From Emticicia sp. CRIBPO (GTDB taxonomy: Bacteria > Bacteroidota > Bacteroidia > Cytophagales > Spirosomataceae), in the NCBI RefSeq assembly GCF_009905725.1, contig NZ_JAAAKV010000001.1:372001-436000 (forward strand): DNA of 64,000 nt, in the 5' to 3' direction. The stretch's first letter is position 1; each line of letters starts with the position of its first letter. This document shows positions 24,492 through 34,276 of the stretch, in pieces. The position numbers and the translations under genes were made by a program. Below the pieces are notes generated by a model. That model had not been told where the DNA came from. It was given only the letters and a program-made list of their open reading frames with translations, and did no database searches.

Positions 24492-24962
24492 ATGTCAGAC
24501 CCTGTCACAGATTTATACGGAAATAAAATACGGATAAGATGCTGCGGCTTACTTTTAAAAGGAGAAAACATATTGATGGTCAGGCACGAAGGACTGGGCG
24601 GGGCAGGTTTTTTCTGGGGCTTCCCCGGTGGTGGCGTTGAACCGGGAGAAACACTGGAACAGGCCCTGACAAGGGAATTTCTTGAAGAAACACATCTGAA
24701 CGTAGTGATAGAAAAACCTCTGCTGCTGACCGAATTCATCCGTCCGCCGCTGCATGGTGTGGAACTTTACTTCCTTGTTTCGGGCGACGGCCAGGCGGCA
24801 CAGCTGGGCTCAGATCCCGAACTCAATATACTGACAGGTCTTGAATGGATGAGTTTTGAAAAAATCAGGGGGTTGCAGCCCGGTACAAGACCCGCATTTA
24901 TCGACAAATATTCTTGTCTGAATGAATTGCTAAATACAGATACAAAAATTAGTTTTGTGTAA
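24492..24962 (+). CDS. Nudix hydrolase
   Basis: The 156-residue enzyme has a clear Nudix box, GGGVEPGETLEQALTREF followed by LEE, preceded by the strand GENILMVRHEGLGGAGFFWGFP. Nudix enzymes hydrolyse nucleoside diphosphates linked to other groups, often damaged nucleotides or NAD-type molecules; the substrate cannot be named here. It starts a short unit with the DUF3822 gene 11 bases downstream, an association seen in other Cytophagales only if confirmed by comparison. Confidence 0.9.
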   Translation: MSDPVTDLYGNKIRIRCCGLLLKGENILMVRHEGLGGAGFFWGFPGGGVEPGETLEQALTREFLEETHLNVVIEKPLLLTEFIRPPLHGVELYFLVSGDGQAAQLGSDPELNILTGLEWMSFEKIRGLQPGTRPAFIDKYSCLNELLNTDTKISFV

Positions 24963-24973
24963 CGATTTCTAAA

Positions 24974-25801
24974 ATGGAACCTATATATAAAGTTACTGAT
25001 GAAAGATTTGATGTTGGAAACCTCGACCAGCATGATCTTTCCATTGAAATCAGTACCGAGCGTTTCAGGTTCTCCCTAAAAAACATCAGTTCAGGCCTGA
25101 TCGTCTGGCTGGAAGATTACTACCTGGGTGGTGGTGCCGATTTTGAAGAAAATCAATCCATCATTGAAAGAATTTACACAGAGCACCAGTTTCTGGCGGC
25201 GAACTTCTGGCACAAAGTCCAGGTGTCCTTTGTCTCTCCTTTTCACCTGGTTTGCCCTGAGCACCTGTTTATGCCCGGCAAGGAAAAAGATTACCTGAAT
25301 ATCCTTTTCGACCACAAACTTTCAGAAAATTTCGCTTTCCGGCACAGAAACTTCAAGGAAAGCCAGACAACACTGCTGATTGCCTATCCGGCCTATTTTC
25401 AGCACTTTTTTGCGTCAAAATATCCCAAAGAAAAAACGACTTTTCATTTTACGGCTGAAGAAATCACCCGGTCGCTGGTAGAAGGCCAGGATCCTGAAAA
25501 CCTGGTTTATATTTTCCTGGATGACTCCTGCATTACTTTCTATTATCTTGATCAGTTCAATACTTTGCAGATCGAACGTTTTCCCCTGCAATCAAAAGAA
25601 TATACCAACCTGATTAAGAACTTCGGAGATAAACTGTGCTTTGTTTTCGGTGAGCTGACCTTGTATTCACCAACTTTCAAAACGCTGCAAACGACCTGTA
25701 AAAACATCAAGTTCGGATCCAGCTCTGCCAGGGTAAAGTTTTCACAATACTTCCAGGACTTGCCACAGCACAGGTACGTGAGTTTATTTCTTTTGTCTTA
25801 A
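24974..25801 (+). CDS. DUF3822 family protein
   Basis: The 275-residue protein has the family's plan: an N-terminal half (DLSIEISTERFRFSL, LLIAYPAYFQHFF) and a C-terminal half (VYIFLDDSCITFYYLDQF, LCFVFGELTLYSPTF), arranged like two actin-like ATPase lobes. No nucleotide motif is complete, so activity is uncertain. Members are restricted to Bacteroidota and lie near small-molecule or repair genes. It is in one unit with the Nudix gene. Confidence 0.82.
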   Translation: MEPIYKVTDERFDVGNLDQHDLSIEISTERFRFSLKNISSGLIVWLEDYYLGGGADFEENQSIIERIYTEHQFLAANFWHKVQVSFVSPFHLVCPEHLFMPGKEKDYLNILFDHKLSENFAFRHRNFKESQTTLLIAYPAYFQHFFASKYPKEKTTFHFTAEEITRSLVEGQDPENLVYIFLDDSCITFYYLDQFNTLQIERFPLQSKEYTNLIKNFGDKLCFVFGELTLYSPTFKTLQTTCKNIKFGSSSARVKFSQYFQDLPQHRYVSLFLLS

Positions 25802-25822
25802 CAGAAAAAACATTCTGAACGC

Positions 25823-26173
25823 TTATTTGTTCAGTTTAGAGCCGATACGAAAATCAAAGCCGTTCTGAACTTTAAGATTGTAATCAAAAAACTCTATGGC
25901 TCTTTGTACTCTCTTTTGGTTAAGGGCTATAAAATAAGGAGCTCTGCCCTCTTTACGGATCAGACGGGTGTCCAGTTTGTAGATGGTTCCTTCAGGATAT
26001 CTGGCGATAACCTGGTTGGGACAGCTCACTTTGAGTTTACAAGGCACATGCTGGCCGTCGATAGTCATTAACCGCATTTTATCCCGGGTAGAGTCATATA
26101 CTGCCTCAGCATAAATGTCAAGAAAATACTTTTTGGATAATTCGGGTATTTCGTCAACCAATGATAATTGCAT
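25823..26173 (-). CDS. Conserved-looking hypothetical protein, 116 residues
   Basis: No family is recognised. The sequence is basic and soluble, with a strand-rich core (KMRLMTIDGQHVPCKLKVS, VIARYPEGTIYKLDTRLI) and a C-terminal ALNQKRVQRAIEFFDY helix. There is no signal peptide. It is convergent with the DUF3822 gene and divergent from prs, from which it is separated by 115 bases. It could be a nucleic-acid-associated protein by charge, but this is a guess. Confidence 0.72.
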   Translation of the reverse strand: MQLSLVDEIPELSKKYFLDIYAEAVYDSTRDKMRLMTIDGQHVPCKLKVSCPNQVIARYPEGTIYKLDTRLIRKEGRAPYFIALNQKRVQRAIEFFDYNLKVQNGFDFRIGSKLNK

Positions 26174-26255
26174 GCCTGAATGCTTGTTTATAAATTTTTT
26201 TACAAATTAAACGGAAAATAATTAAATTCAAATAGTTTTTACCATAGAATTTATC

Positions 26256-26263
26256 TAATTTTG
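26256..26263 (+). promoter_or_regulatory. -7 box of prs
   Basis: TAATTTTG, 25 bases before the prs ATG; no clear -33 box. Confidence 0.55.
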
Positions 26264-26288
26264 CGGAACTTTTCAGAAAATATCAAAA

Positions 26289-27239
26289 ATGGCAGAGGTA
26301 AAGATTTTCTCAGGTACAAAGTCCAGGTATCTGGCTAGTAAAGTAGCCGATAGCTATGGTAAAGAGTTAGGTAAAATATCCATCCAGAAGTTTGCAGACA
26401 GTGAAATATCTGTGGCATACGAAGAATCCGTAAGAGGTTGCGACGTATTTCTGGTTCAGGGCACTTTCCCCAACGCAGACAATCTGATGGAGCTGCTCCT
26501 GATGATTGATGCAGCCAGAAGGGCATCAGCACACTATGTTGTAGCAGTTATTCCTTATTACGGTTATGCACGTCAGGACCGTAAAGACAGACCAAGGGTG
26601 GCTGTGGGAGCTAAACTGGTGGCCAACATGCTGGTAGCAGCAGGAGCCGACAGGATCATGACGCTTGACCTTCATGCAGGACAAATCCAGGGTTTCTTTG
26701 ATATCCCGGTGGACCACCTTGAAGGAACTTCCGTTTTTGTTCCTTATCTGAAAACGCTGAACATTGAAAACCTTATTTTTGCTTCTCCGGACGTTGGAGG
26801 GGTGTCCAGGGTAAGGAAATTTGCCAGTCATTTCGAAGCTGACATCGTTATTTGTGATAAATACCGTAAAAAAGCCAACGAAATAGCAGGAATGCAACTG
26901 ATCGGGGATGTGGAAGGAGCCAACGTCGTGCTGGTCGATGACCTTATCGACACCGGTGGAACCATCTGTAAAGCCGCTCAGCTGATCATGGACAAAGGAG
27001 CCAAATCGGTGAGAGCCATCTGTACCCACCCGGTGTTATCGCACAATGCCCATGACAACATCCTCAATTCGGTCTTTACTGAATTGATCGTAACGGATTC
27101 TATCCCGCTGAAACAGGATAATCCAAAAATTAAAGTCCTTTCGGTAGCTGAACTGTTCGGCAAGGCCATCGGAAGAATCAGAGACAACGGATCTATTAGT
27201 ACATTGTTTATAAATTATCAACATCAAATTGCATTTTAA
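26289..27239 (+). CDS. prs: Ribose-phosphate pyrophosphokinase
   Basis: The 316-residue enzyme makes PRPP from ribose 5-phosphate and ATP for nucleotides, His and Trp. Key motifs are present: the flexible loop YARQDRKDRPR, the divalent-ion site TLDLHAGQIQGFFD, and the PRPP-binding LVDDLIDTGGTI. Length fits. It is the first gene of a two-gene operon with L25 (two bases apart), a pair common in bacteria. Confidence 0.96.
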   Translation: MAEVKIFSGTKSRYLASKVADSYGKELGKISIQKFADSEISVAYEESVRGCDVFLVQGTFPNADNLMELLLMIDAARRASAHYVVAVIPYYGYARQDRKDRPRVAVGAKLVANMLVAAGADRIMTLDLHAGQIQGFFDIPVDHLEGTSVFVPYLKTLNIENLIFASPDVGGVSRVRKFASHFEADIVICDKYRKKANEIAGMQLIGDVEGANVVLVDDLIDTGGTICKAAQLIMDKGAKSVRAICTHPVLSHNAHDNILNSVFTELIVTDSIPLKQDNPKIKVLSVAELFGKAIGRIRDNGSISTLFINYQHQIAF

Positions 27240-27241
27240 TT

Positions 27242-27826
27242 ATGAAAGTAACTGAGATTGTAGGGTTTAAAAGAGCGAATCTCGGTCGTCAGGCGGCTCA
27301 GGAATTACGTGCCCAAGGTATGGTTCCGAGTGTATTATATGGCGGCTCAGGTCAGGTATCTTTTTATGCTCCGGCCTATTTGTTCAGACCATTGATTTTC
27401 ACGTCTGATGCTTACGAAGTTAAATTGAACATCGAAGGTACAGAATACACTGCTATTCTTCAGGACAAGCAGTTCCATCCTGTAAACGATTCACTTGTTC
27501 ATGCTGATTTTCTTGAAATCACTCCGGATAAAGTCATAAAAATCGAGATTCCTATTCGTCTTTCGGGTACGGCTATCGGACAAAAACAAGGGGGTAAACT
27601 GGTTCAGACATTGCGTAAGCTACGTGTTCAGGGACCAGCTAAATCTATTCCTGAGTTTGTTGACCTTGACGTTACTACTTTAGGATTGGGTAAAGCGATC
27701 AAAGTTAAATCTATCCAACTGGAAGGTTTGACCATCATTGATTCTGAATCTAATCCGGTAGCTACAGTAACCATCCCACGTTCACTTCGTGGTGCTGCAG
27801 GTGCTGTTGCGACTGACGAGGATTAA
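27242..27826 (+). CDS. rplY: 50S ribosomal protein L25, long (CTC/TL5) form
   Basis: The 194-residue protein has the N-terminal 5S-rRNA-binding domain (RANLGRQAAQELRAQGMVPSVLYGG) and the extra C-terminal TL5 domain (IEIPIRLSGTAIGQKQGGKLVQ). It binds 5S rRNA in the large subunit. The C-terminal extension sets it apart from the short E. coli L25. It follows prs by two bases and precedes a strong terminator. Confidence 0.95.
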   Translation: MKVTEIVGFKRANLGRQAAQELRAQGMVPSVLYGGSGQVSFYAPAYLFRPLIFTSDAYEVKLNIEGTEYTAILQDKQFHPVNDSLVHADFLEITPDKVIKIEIPIRLSGTAIGQKQGGKLVQTLRKLRVQGPAKSIPEFVDLDVTTLGLGKAIKVKSIQLEGLTIIDSESNPVATVTIPRSLRGAAGAVATDED

Positions 27827-27862
27827 TTTCTATTTGTCTTTAAAAAACTCTAATAGGTTAAG

Positions 27863-27890
27863 GCCTTCCGTATCCCGGAAGGCTTTTTTT
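27863..27890 (+). terminator. Terminator of the prs-rplY operon
   Basis: GCCTTCC pairs with GGAAGGC around a loop, followed by seven T residues. Confidence 0.93.
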
Positions 27891-27942
27891 ATTCTGATGG
27901 AGCAAGGAAAATGGATAAAGGAGGACATCACAGCATGACCCC

Positions 27943-28638
27943 TCAGGCGTACTCTGAAATGAGACGCCGGGCCAGCGGGGGCAATCCGGCTGTAGCGGTG
28001 TCTGTAATATAGGTCATTTTCTTGTATTTGAATGACATATCCGGAATAACAGGGTCAACAATAAACTTGGGAGCATCCATCGGAACATACTGGATCAGGC
28101 CGGCTGCCGGATAAACCTGCATGCTGGTACCAACCACGATAAAAATATCAGCTTCGCTGCAAATGGCCGCAGCCGTTTCGATCAGTGGGACCATTTCGCC
28201 AAACCAGACGATGTGCGGTCTCAGCTGCCCACCGTCTTCGGCCAGGTCGCCCAAATGAATAGAGTCCCCTCCTATATCCGAAATAAGCAAAGGGTTTTTC
28301 ACACTCCTGACTTTGGATAACTCCCCGTGCAGGTGAATCACCTCCAGCGACCCTGCCTTTTCATGTAAGCCATCTACATTCTGCGTGATGATCGTCACAT
28401 CAAAATACTGTTCGAGCTCAACCAGGGCCAGATGACCGGCATTAGGAAGGGCTTCCATCGCACTTTTCCTTCTCTGATTGTAAAACTCAAGTACCAGCTC
28501 GGGGTTTTTAGCCCACCCCTCCGGTGTAGCCACGTCTTCAATGGCGTAGTTTTCCCATAAACCCCCACTGTCTCTGAAAGTCCTGAGGCCGCTTTCGGCA
28601 CTGATACCCGCTCCGGTTAAAACAACGATTCTCTTCAT
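27943..28638 (-). CDS. cobB: Sir2-family NAD-dependent deacylase (zinc-less CobB type)
   Basis: The 231-residue protein has the sirtuin motifs GAGISAESGLRTFRD, TQNVDGLHEKAG and IHLHG (catalytic His 104), plus GTSMQVYPAAGL. The usual zinc-binding Cys pairs are absent; the only Cys is in AAAICSEADI. Tyr 53 and Arg 56 (EFYNQRR) match the residues that give CobB and SIRT5 their preference for succinyl and malonyl lysines. It therefore probably removes acyl groups from lysines using NAD. The lack of zinc is known in related Bacteroidota proteins. It stands alone between two terminators. Confidence 0.88.
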   Translation of the reverse strand: MKRIVVLTGAGISAESGLRTFRDSGGLWENYAIEDVATPEGWAKNPELVLEFYNQRRKSAMEALPNAGHLALVELEQYFDVTIITQNVDGLHEKAGSLEVIHLHGELSKVRSVKNPLLISDIGGDSIHLGDLAEDGGQLRPHIVWFGEMVPLIETAAAICSEADIFIVVGTSMQVYPAAGLIQYVPMDAPKFIVDPVIPDMSFKYKKMTYITDTATAGLPPLARRLISEYA

Positions 28639-28693
28639 ATTTTTCAGTTATGCTTATTGCATTGAAAGATGGAAAAGCCATCTGCACAAAAAT

Positions 28694-28730
28694 AAAAAAA
28701 GCACCTTGAAAAACCATTCAAAGTGCTTTT
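28694..28730 (-). terminator. Terminator of topA
   Basis: AAAGCACTTTGAA (minus strand, 28717-28730) pairs with TTCAAGGTGCTTT, followed by a run of T residues on the minus strand. Confidence 0.9.
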
Positions 28731-28748
28731 AATATAAATATTATGTTC

Positions 28749-31223
28749 TTAGCCTTCTGCCAGTTTCAGACAGTCTTCCAGCGTAAGACTTTCAGGTTCA
28801 GTGCCTTTCGGAATTTTGACATTGCGTTTTCCGATCTGGATATAAGGACCGTACCTTCCGTTCAATACTTTCACTTTATCATTTTCCGGAAACTCCCTGA
28901 TAATTTTCTTGGAAGCCTCTTTCTTCTGCGATTCAATGATTTCCACTACTTTTTCATCGGTCAGCTCCAGCGGGTTCTCTTTCTTGTCGAGGTTATAATA
29001 ACTCGCACCGTGTTTGATATAAACCCCGAAACGACCTTTTCCTATGATCACCGGCTGATCTTCATAAGGAGCCATTTCACGGGGCAAAGCACTGCCCGGA
29101 TCATTTCTCTTCAGCTCAATCAGTTCTATAGCCCTTTCTTTGGTAATTAACAGCGGGTCTTCTCCTTTGTCGAGGTTAAAGTATTTGCCGTTGTGCAATA
29201 CATACGGGCCGTATCTTCCCTCGTTTACCACCAACGGGCTGTCTTCAAAAATACCGAGCTCCAGCGGAAGCTTGGGACCTTTAAGTATGGCCAGGGCTTC
29301 ATCAAAGGTCATCGACGAAATCAGCGTGCCTTTCTTGATGGATACGAAAGCAGGCTTGTCTTCATCTGTAGACTCTCCTACCTGCAGATAAGGGCCGAAT
29401 TTACCGATTTTTGCAAAAATCTTCTTTCCTGAATCCGGGTCTATCCCCAATTCATAAGAGTTGGTACCACGTTCTATTTCCGCACTTTCTGCCTGTCCGA
29501 TTTTAGACTGGAACTCTTTGTAGAAATTATCGATCATAGACTGCCAGGCCACTTTCCCCTCTGCCACATCATCAAACTCAGTCTCGACCTTGGCCGTAAA
29601 CTTATAGTTCATGATGTCTTCGAAGTTCTCTACCAGGTAATCATTCACAATGATCCCCAGGTTGGTCGGGAACAGCTTGGCTTTTTCCGAACCAAAGGTT
29701 TCCTTACCGTGATTCGTGGTAATCTCCTGACTCTTAAGAATATACTCCTTGTAATCACGCTGATTACCAGGTCTGTCTTCTTTGACTACATATTCTCTTT
29801 TAATAACGGTCGAAATGGTCGGTGCGTAAGTGGAAGGACGGCCGATGCCGAGTTCTTCCAGTTTCTTCACCAGACTCGCTTCAGTATATCTGGCCGGCGG
29901 ACGTGTAAAACGCTCCGTGGCTTTCATGGTCGACAACTGTAAAACCTGCCCGATGTTCAACGGAGGCAGCATGTCGCTGTTTTCTTCGTCTTCATCATCG
30001 GTTGATTCGAGGTAAACTTTCAGGAATCCTTCAAACTTGATAACTTCACCGGTGGCGGTAAGTTCCTCAGTTCTGGTGGAAATACCGATTTTAGCAATGG
30101 TACGCTCTATGATGGCGTCTGCCATCTGAGAAGCGATAGAACGCTTCCAGATGAGGTCGTACAATCGTTTTTCATTGCGGTCAGACCCGGCATCCATCAC
30201 AGAGAAATCAGTCGGCCTGATGGCTTCGTGAGCTTCCTGTGCCCCCTGGCTTTTGGTTTTGTAAACCCTTGCTTTAAAAAACTTCTCTCCGTAAGCGGCC
30301 TGAATCTGGTTTTTGGCACTCTCAATCGCATCCTGGGAGAGGTTCGTGGAGTCCGTTCTCATATAGGTGATCTTACCGGATTCATACAGTTTCTGTGCCA
30401 CCATCATAGTCTGTGAAACCGAGAAGCCCATTTTCCGGGCCGCTTCCTGCTGCAGCGTTGAGGTGGTAAAAGGAGCTGCCGGCGACTTGGTCGTTGGCTT
30501 TACTTCCAGGTCATTGATCTTGAAAATAGCTTGCTTACAATCCTCCAGGAATTTATAGGCATCATTTTCTGCTTCAAAGTTTTTGGCCAGTTCAGCCGAA
30601 AGCACTTTCCCTTTATCTACTAAAAATTGTGCTACTACCTTATAAGAAGACTTCGATTCAAATTTCTCAATTTCTCTCTCCCTTTCCACCACTATCCTTA
30701 CAGTCACAGACTGCACCCTTCCGGCAGAGAGATTTTTACGGTCGGCTCCGGCCCTGATTTTCTTCCATAACACCGGAGAAAGCTGGAATCCTACCAGACG
30801 ATCTAGTATCCTCCTGGCCTGTTGAGCGTTGACCAGGTCTATGTCTATGGTCCTCGGGCTTTCGATGGCCTTGTTGATGGCGTTTTTCGTGATCTCCCTG
30901 AATACAATCCTTTTGGTCTGGTCGTCCAGCCCCAAAGCTTCTTTCAGGTGCCATGAAATAGCCTCTCCTTCGCGGTCATCATCGGTCGCGAGCCACACTT
31001 CCTTGTCTTTGGCCAGTTTTTTGAGTTCATTGACTACTTTTGATTTGTCAGCTGAAACTTTATAAGTCGGTTCAAAGTTTTTATCTATATTGACCCCAAG
31101 TTCTTTTTCAGGTAAATCTCTGATGTGCCCAAAACTTGATTTGACTATAAAATCTTTTCCAAGATAGCCCTCAATGGTTTTGGCTTTGGCCGGGGATTCA
31201 ACTATTACTAGATTTTTTGACAT
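28749..31223 (-). CDS. topA: DNA topoisomerase I
   Basis: The 824-residue type IA topoisomerase relaxes negative supercoils. The Toprim start is KNLVIVESPAKAKTIEGYLG, with the acidic triad region ATDDDREGEAISWHL. The active-site Tyr is in ITYMRTDSTNLS. The C-terminal 250 residues hold repeated GKFGPYLQVG / GRYGPYVLHNG / GRFGVYIKHG / GRYGPYIQIG units, which replace zinc fingers here (no Cys4 clusters). It stands alone on the minus strand with its own terminator. Confidence 0.96.
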   Translation of the reverse strand: MSKNLVIVESPAKAKTIEGYLGKDFIVKSSFGHIRDLPEKELGVNIDKNFEPTYKVSADKSKVVNELKKLAKDKEVWLATDDDREGEAISWHLKEALGLDDQTKRIVFREITKNAINKAIESPRTIDIDLVNAQQARRILDRLVGFQLSPVLWKKIRAGADRKNLSAGRVQSVTVRIVVEREREIEKFESKSSYKVVAQFLVDKGKVLSAELAKNFEAENDAYKFLEDCKQAIFKINDLEVKPTTKSPAAPFTTSTLQQEAARKMGFSVSQTMMVAQKLYESGKITYMRTDSTNLSQDAIESAKNQIQAAYGEKFFKARVYKTKSQGAQEAHEAIRPTDFSVMDAGSDRNEKRLYDLIWKRSIASQMADAIIERTIAKIGISTRTEELTATGEVIKFEGFLKVYLESTDDEDEENSDMLPPLNIGQVLQLSTMKATERFTRPPARYTEASLVKKLEELGIGRPSTYAPTISTVIKREYVVKEDRPGNQRDYKEYILKSQEITTNHGKETFGSEKAKLFPTNLGIIVNDYLVENFEDIMNYKFTAKVETEFDDVAEGKVAWQSMIDNFYKEFQSKIGQAESAEIERGTNSYELGIDPDSGKKIFAKIGKFGPYLQVGESTDEDKPAFVSIKKGTLISSMTFDEALAILKGPKLPLELGIFEDSPLVVNEGRYGPYVLHNGKYFNLDKGEDPLLITKERAIELIELKRNDPGSALPREMAPYEDQPVIIGKGRFGVYIKHGASYYNLDKKENPLELTDEKVVEIIESQKKEASKKIIREFPENDKVKVLNGRYGPYIQIGKRNVKIPKGTEPESLTLEDCLKLAEG

Positions 31224-31662
31224 ATATTTTGTTGAGAATTCAATGATTTCGAAACAAAGTAACTACATTAATAATAGAAATTGAAATGAAAATGTTCAAA
31301 TACCTTTAAAACTATGGATTCCGGGGTATTTTTTTAAACAGGTCTGTCATTTTTCAGAGATTATAAGAGTAATTTCTTGGAATATTTCAATTACTGTAAC
31401 AGCAAATGATTTCAGCCTGAATCTGATGATGAAAAAAAGCATTTAAAAACAATAGTTTTTCTATTTTCACACACCAAAATAAAAAAAAACACGAAGAAAT
31501 TATCATATATACATCTGATAAACAAACACTTATCACCATATATAGAATGATTATAAATATGAAAGAGTAAAAAATTAGAAAAATCCTATTTTTTATTAAT
31601 AAACCCTTCGTAAATTTGGCAGTTAGTGTACAATATTTTATTCAATATATATATAGAAACAA
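31224..31662. other. AT-rich divergent intergenic region between topA and the aconitase gene
   Basis: It holds a -7 box for the aconitase gene (31611-31618). The central part (31440-31600) is nearly all A/T with homopolymer runs. I see no gene and no clear hairpin. Confidence 0.7.
31611..31618 (+). promoter_or_regulatory. -7 box of the aconitase gene
   Basis: TAAATTTG, with a leader of about 38 bases to the ATG; no clear -33 box. Confidence 0.55.
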
Positions 31663-33933
31663 ATGAAAGTATTTGATTTGGACATGATTAAGGCAATATA
31701 TGCCCGAATTCCTGAAAGAGTTGAGGCTGCAAGGAAGATTGTAGGAAGGCCATTGACTTTAGCCGAAAAAATTCTTTATTCTCACCTTTGGGATAATATT
31801 CCGGCTACGGCTTTTACAAGAGGCAAAGATTACGTTGATTTTGCTCCAGATAGAGTAGCTATGCAGGATGCAACGGCTCAGATGGCCCTGTTGCAGTTTA
31901 TGCAGGCTCAGAGAGAGAAAGTCGCCGTTCCTTCCACTGTACACTGTGATCACCTGATTCAGGCTAAGATCGGTGCCGGAGAAGACCTTAAAGTGGCTAA
32001 TGAAGTAAACAAGGAAGTTTACGACTTCTTATCTTCTGTTTCTAATAAATATGGTATAGGTTTCTGGAAGCCGGGTGCGGGTATTATCCACCAGGTGGTA
32101 CTTGAAAACTACGCTTTCCCTGGCGGTATGATGATCGGAACCGATTCTCACACTCCGAATGCCGGTGGTCTGGGTATGATCGCCATCGGTGTGGGTGGTG
32201 CTGATGCCTGTGACGTGATGGCAGGTCTGGCCTGGGAACTTAAAATGCCTAAACTGATCGGTGTTAAACTAACCGGATCGTTGAAAGGATGGGCTTCACC
32301 AAAAGACATTATTCTTGAAGTAGCCGGCCAGCTGACTGTAAAAGGTGGTACAGGTGCTATCGTTGAATATTTCGGTACCGGTGCTGACAAACTTTCAGCT
32401 ACAGGTAAAGGAACCATCTGTAACATGGGAGCTGAAATCGGAGCGACCACTTCAGTGTTCGGTTTTGACAAGAAAATTGCCAACTATCTTAAAGCTACCG
32501 GCAGAGCCAGAGTAGCCACGATGGCATCTAAAATAAAAGAATACCTTCGTCCTGATCAGGATTGTATCGACAATCCTCATACCTACTACGACCAGGTGAT
32601 CGAAATTAACCTTTCGAAACTTGAGCCGAGAATCAACGGTCCGTTCACGCCGGATCTGGCCTGGCCGCTTTCTAAATTTGCTGCCGCTGTCAGAAAAAAC
32701 AAATGGCCTGAGAAACTGGACGTGGGTCTGATCGGTTCATGTACCAACTCATCGTACGAAGATATGACGCGTGCTGCTTCCATAGCGGCACAGGCTGTTC
32801 AGAAAAATATTAAAGCTAAGGCAGACTTTACTATCACTCCGGGTTCGGAGCTGGTAAGATATACCGCAGAAAGAGATGGTCTTCTGACTACTTTCGGTAA
32901 AATCGGCGGTGTGGTGTTAGCCAATGCCTGCGGACCATGTATCGGACAGTGGGCCAGATTCGGAGCTGAGAAAGGAGAAAGAAACTCTATCATCACTTCG
33001 TTTAACAGGAACTTTGCGAAACGTGCAGATGGTAACCCTAATACCCATGCTTTTGTAGCTTCTCCTGAAGTAGTAACAGCATTTGCGATTGCAGGTGACC
33101 TTACTTTCAACCCGGCTAAAGATACATTGACCAATGAAAACGGAGAGCAGGTAAAACTGGATCCGCCGTTGGGTATCGAACTTCCGCCACTTGGATTTGA
33201 TGTACTGGATGCAGGATATCAGAAACCGGCGAGAAGCGGTAAAAATGTAAAGGTTAAAGTAAGCCCGAAATCAGACCGTCTTCAGTTGCTTGCTCCGTTC
33301 ACTGCCTGGGAAGGTACTGACCTCAGCGGACTGAAACTTCTGATCAAAGCCAAAGGAAAATGTACTACCGACCACATCTCAATGGCTGGTCCGTGGTTGA
33401 AATTCCGTGGTCACCTTGACAACATCTCCAATAACCTTCTGATCGGTGCGGTTAACTCATATAACGACTCAACCAACACGGTTAAAAATCAGATCACAGG
33501 AGGCTACGGTGAAGTTCCTGCTACCCAGAGAGCTTACAAAGCTGCCGGTATCGGAACCATCGTTGTAGGTGATGAAAACTACGGTGAAGGCTCATCACGT
33601 GAGCACGCGGCCATGGAGCCACGTCACCTGGGAGTAAGAGCGATACTGGTAAAATCTTTTGCCCGTATCCACGAGACCAACCTTAAAAAACAAGGTATGC
33701 TGGCCCTTACTTTTGCCGACACATCTGATTATGATAAAATTAAAGAAGATGATACTTTTGATATCTTAGGTCTGACGACTTTTGCTCCGGGTAAGCAACT
33801 GACTGTAGTGGCTAACCACTCAGACGGAACAAAAGATGAAATCAAAGTGAATCATACTTACAATGATGCCCAGATCACCTGGTTCAAAGCCGGTGCTGCC
33901 CTGAATATCATTGCAGCGAATGCAAACGCTTAA
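31663..33933 (+). CDS. acnA: Aconitate hydratase
   Basis: The 756-residue enzyme interconverts citrate and isocitrate in the TCA cycle with a 4Fe-4S cluster. The three cluster Cys lie in [11 protein letters not shown] and CGPCIGQW. Other conserved stretches are [21 protein letters not shown] and [17 protein letters not shown]. It resembles the mitochondrial type rather than E. coli AcnA by length and motif spacing. It is monocistronic with a strong terminator. Confidence 0.95.
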   Translation: MKVFDLDMIKAIYARIPERVEAARKIVGRPLTLAEKILYSHLWDNIPATAFTRGKDYVDFAPDRVAMQDATAQMALLQFMQAQREKVAVPSTVHCDHLIQAKIGAGEDLKVANEVNKEVYDFLSSVSNKYGIGFWKPGAGIIHQVVLENYAFPGGMMIGTDSHTPNAGGLGMIAIGVGGADACDVMAGLAWELKMPKLIGVKLTGSLKGWASPKDIILEVAGQLTVKGGTGAIVEYFGTGADKLSATGKGTICNMGAEIGATTSVFGFDKKIANYLKATGRARVATMASKIKEYLRPDQDCIDNPHTYYDQVIEINLSKLEPRINGPFTPDLAWPLSKFAAAVRKNKWPEKLDVGLIGSCTNSSYEDMTRAASIAAQAVQKNIKAKADFTITPGSELVRYTAERDGLLTTFGKIGGVVLANACGPCIGQWARFGAEKGERNSIITSFNRNFAKRADGNPNTHAFVASPEVVTAFAIAGDLTFNPAKDTLTNENGEQVKLDPPLGIELPPLGFDVLDAGYQKPARSGKNVKVKVSPKSDRLQLLAPFTAWEGTDLSGLKLLIKAKGKCTTDHISMAGPWLKFRGHLDNISNNLLIGAVNSYNDSTNTVKNQITGGYGEVPATQRAYKAAGIGTIVVGDENYGEGSSREHAAMEPRHLGVRAILVKSFARIHETNLKKQGMLALTFADTSDYDKIKEDDTFDILGLTTFAPGKQLTVVANHSDGTKDEIKVNHTYNDAQITWFKAGAALNIIAANANA

Positions 33934-33954
33934 TTTTTCAGCGATATAACAGAA

Positions 33955-33987
33955 AGCCCTGAAGTCGTGACTTCGGGGCTTTTTTTG
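33955..33987 (+). terminator. Terminator of the aconitase gene
   Basis: AGCCCTGAAGT pairs with ACTTCGGGGCT around CGTG, followed by a T tract. Confidence 0.95.
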
Positions 33988-34276
33988 TTGTATTGGAAAA
34001 AAGAGAATGGAGGAAGGAAAAGGTCCGGATGTGGTGCGGAGAGTACAGGTTGATTTGTTTAACAGCAACACCTCTGCCAAATCATCCAGTAACTCCCGCC
34101 CCGTCAAAGCCCAGATCGGGCAAGCATTCATTCATTCAATCATTCAATCATTCACTAAATCACAAATTTCCCTGCAAATAATCGCCATCTTTTGAGTATC
34201 TTCAAATCTGCAATGCAAGACTTCGTCAATTCACCACAACAGGAATCAGTTTCAACCCTTAAAATTTAAAAAAACG
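33988..34276. other. Intergenic region with purine-rich and tetranucleotide repeats
   Basis: After the aconitase terminator comes a purine-rich stretch containing AATGGAGGAAGG, also found after corA at about 19515-19530. A tetranucleotide tract (CATT)n with CAAT variants spans 34125-34156. I see no gene in it. A short leader precedes the serine hydrolase ATG. Confidence 0.55.
34125..34156. repeat. Tetranucleotide repeat, eight imperfect units
   Basis: Units read CATT three times, then CAAT, CATT, CAAT, CATT, CACT. Such a tract can slip during replication; it lies about 120 bases before the serine hydrolase start. Confidence 0.75.

Noticed and set aside
34125-34156. CRISPR-like or phase-variable repeat
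   Set aside because: The repeat unit is only four bases and no spacer structure exists, so it is not a CRISPR. It is not inside or directly before a start codon, so phase variation of a protein is unlikely.
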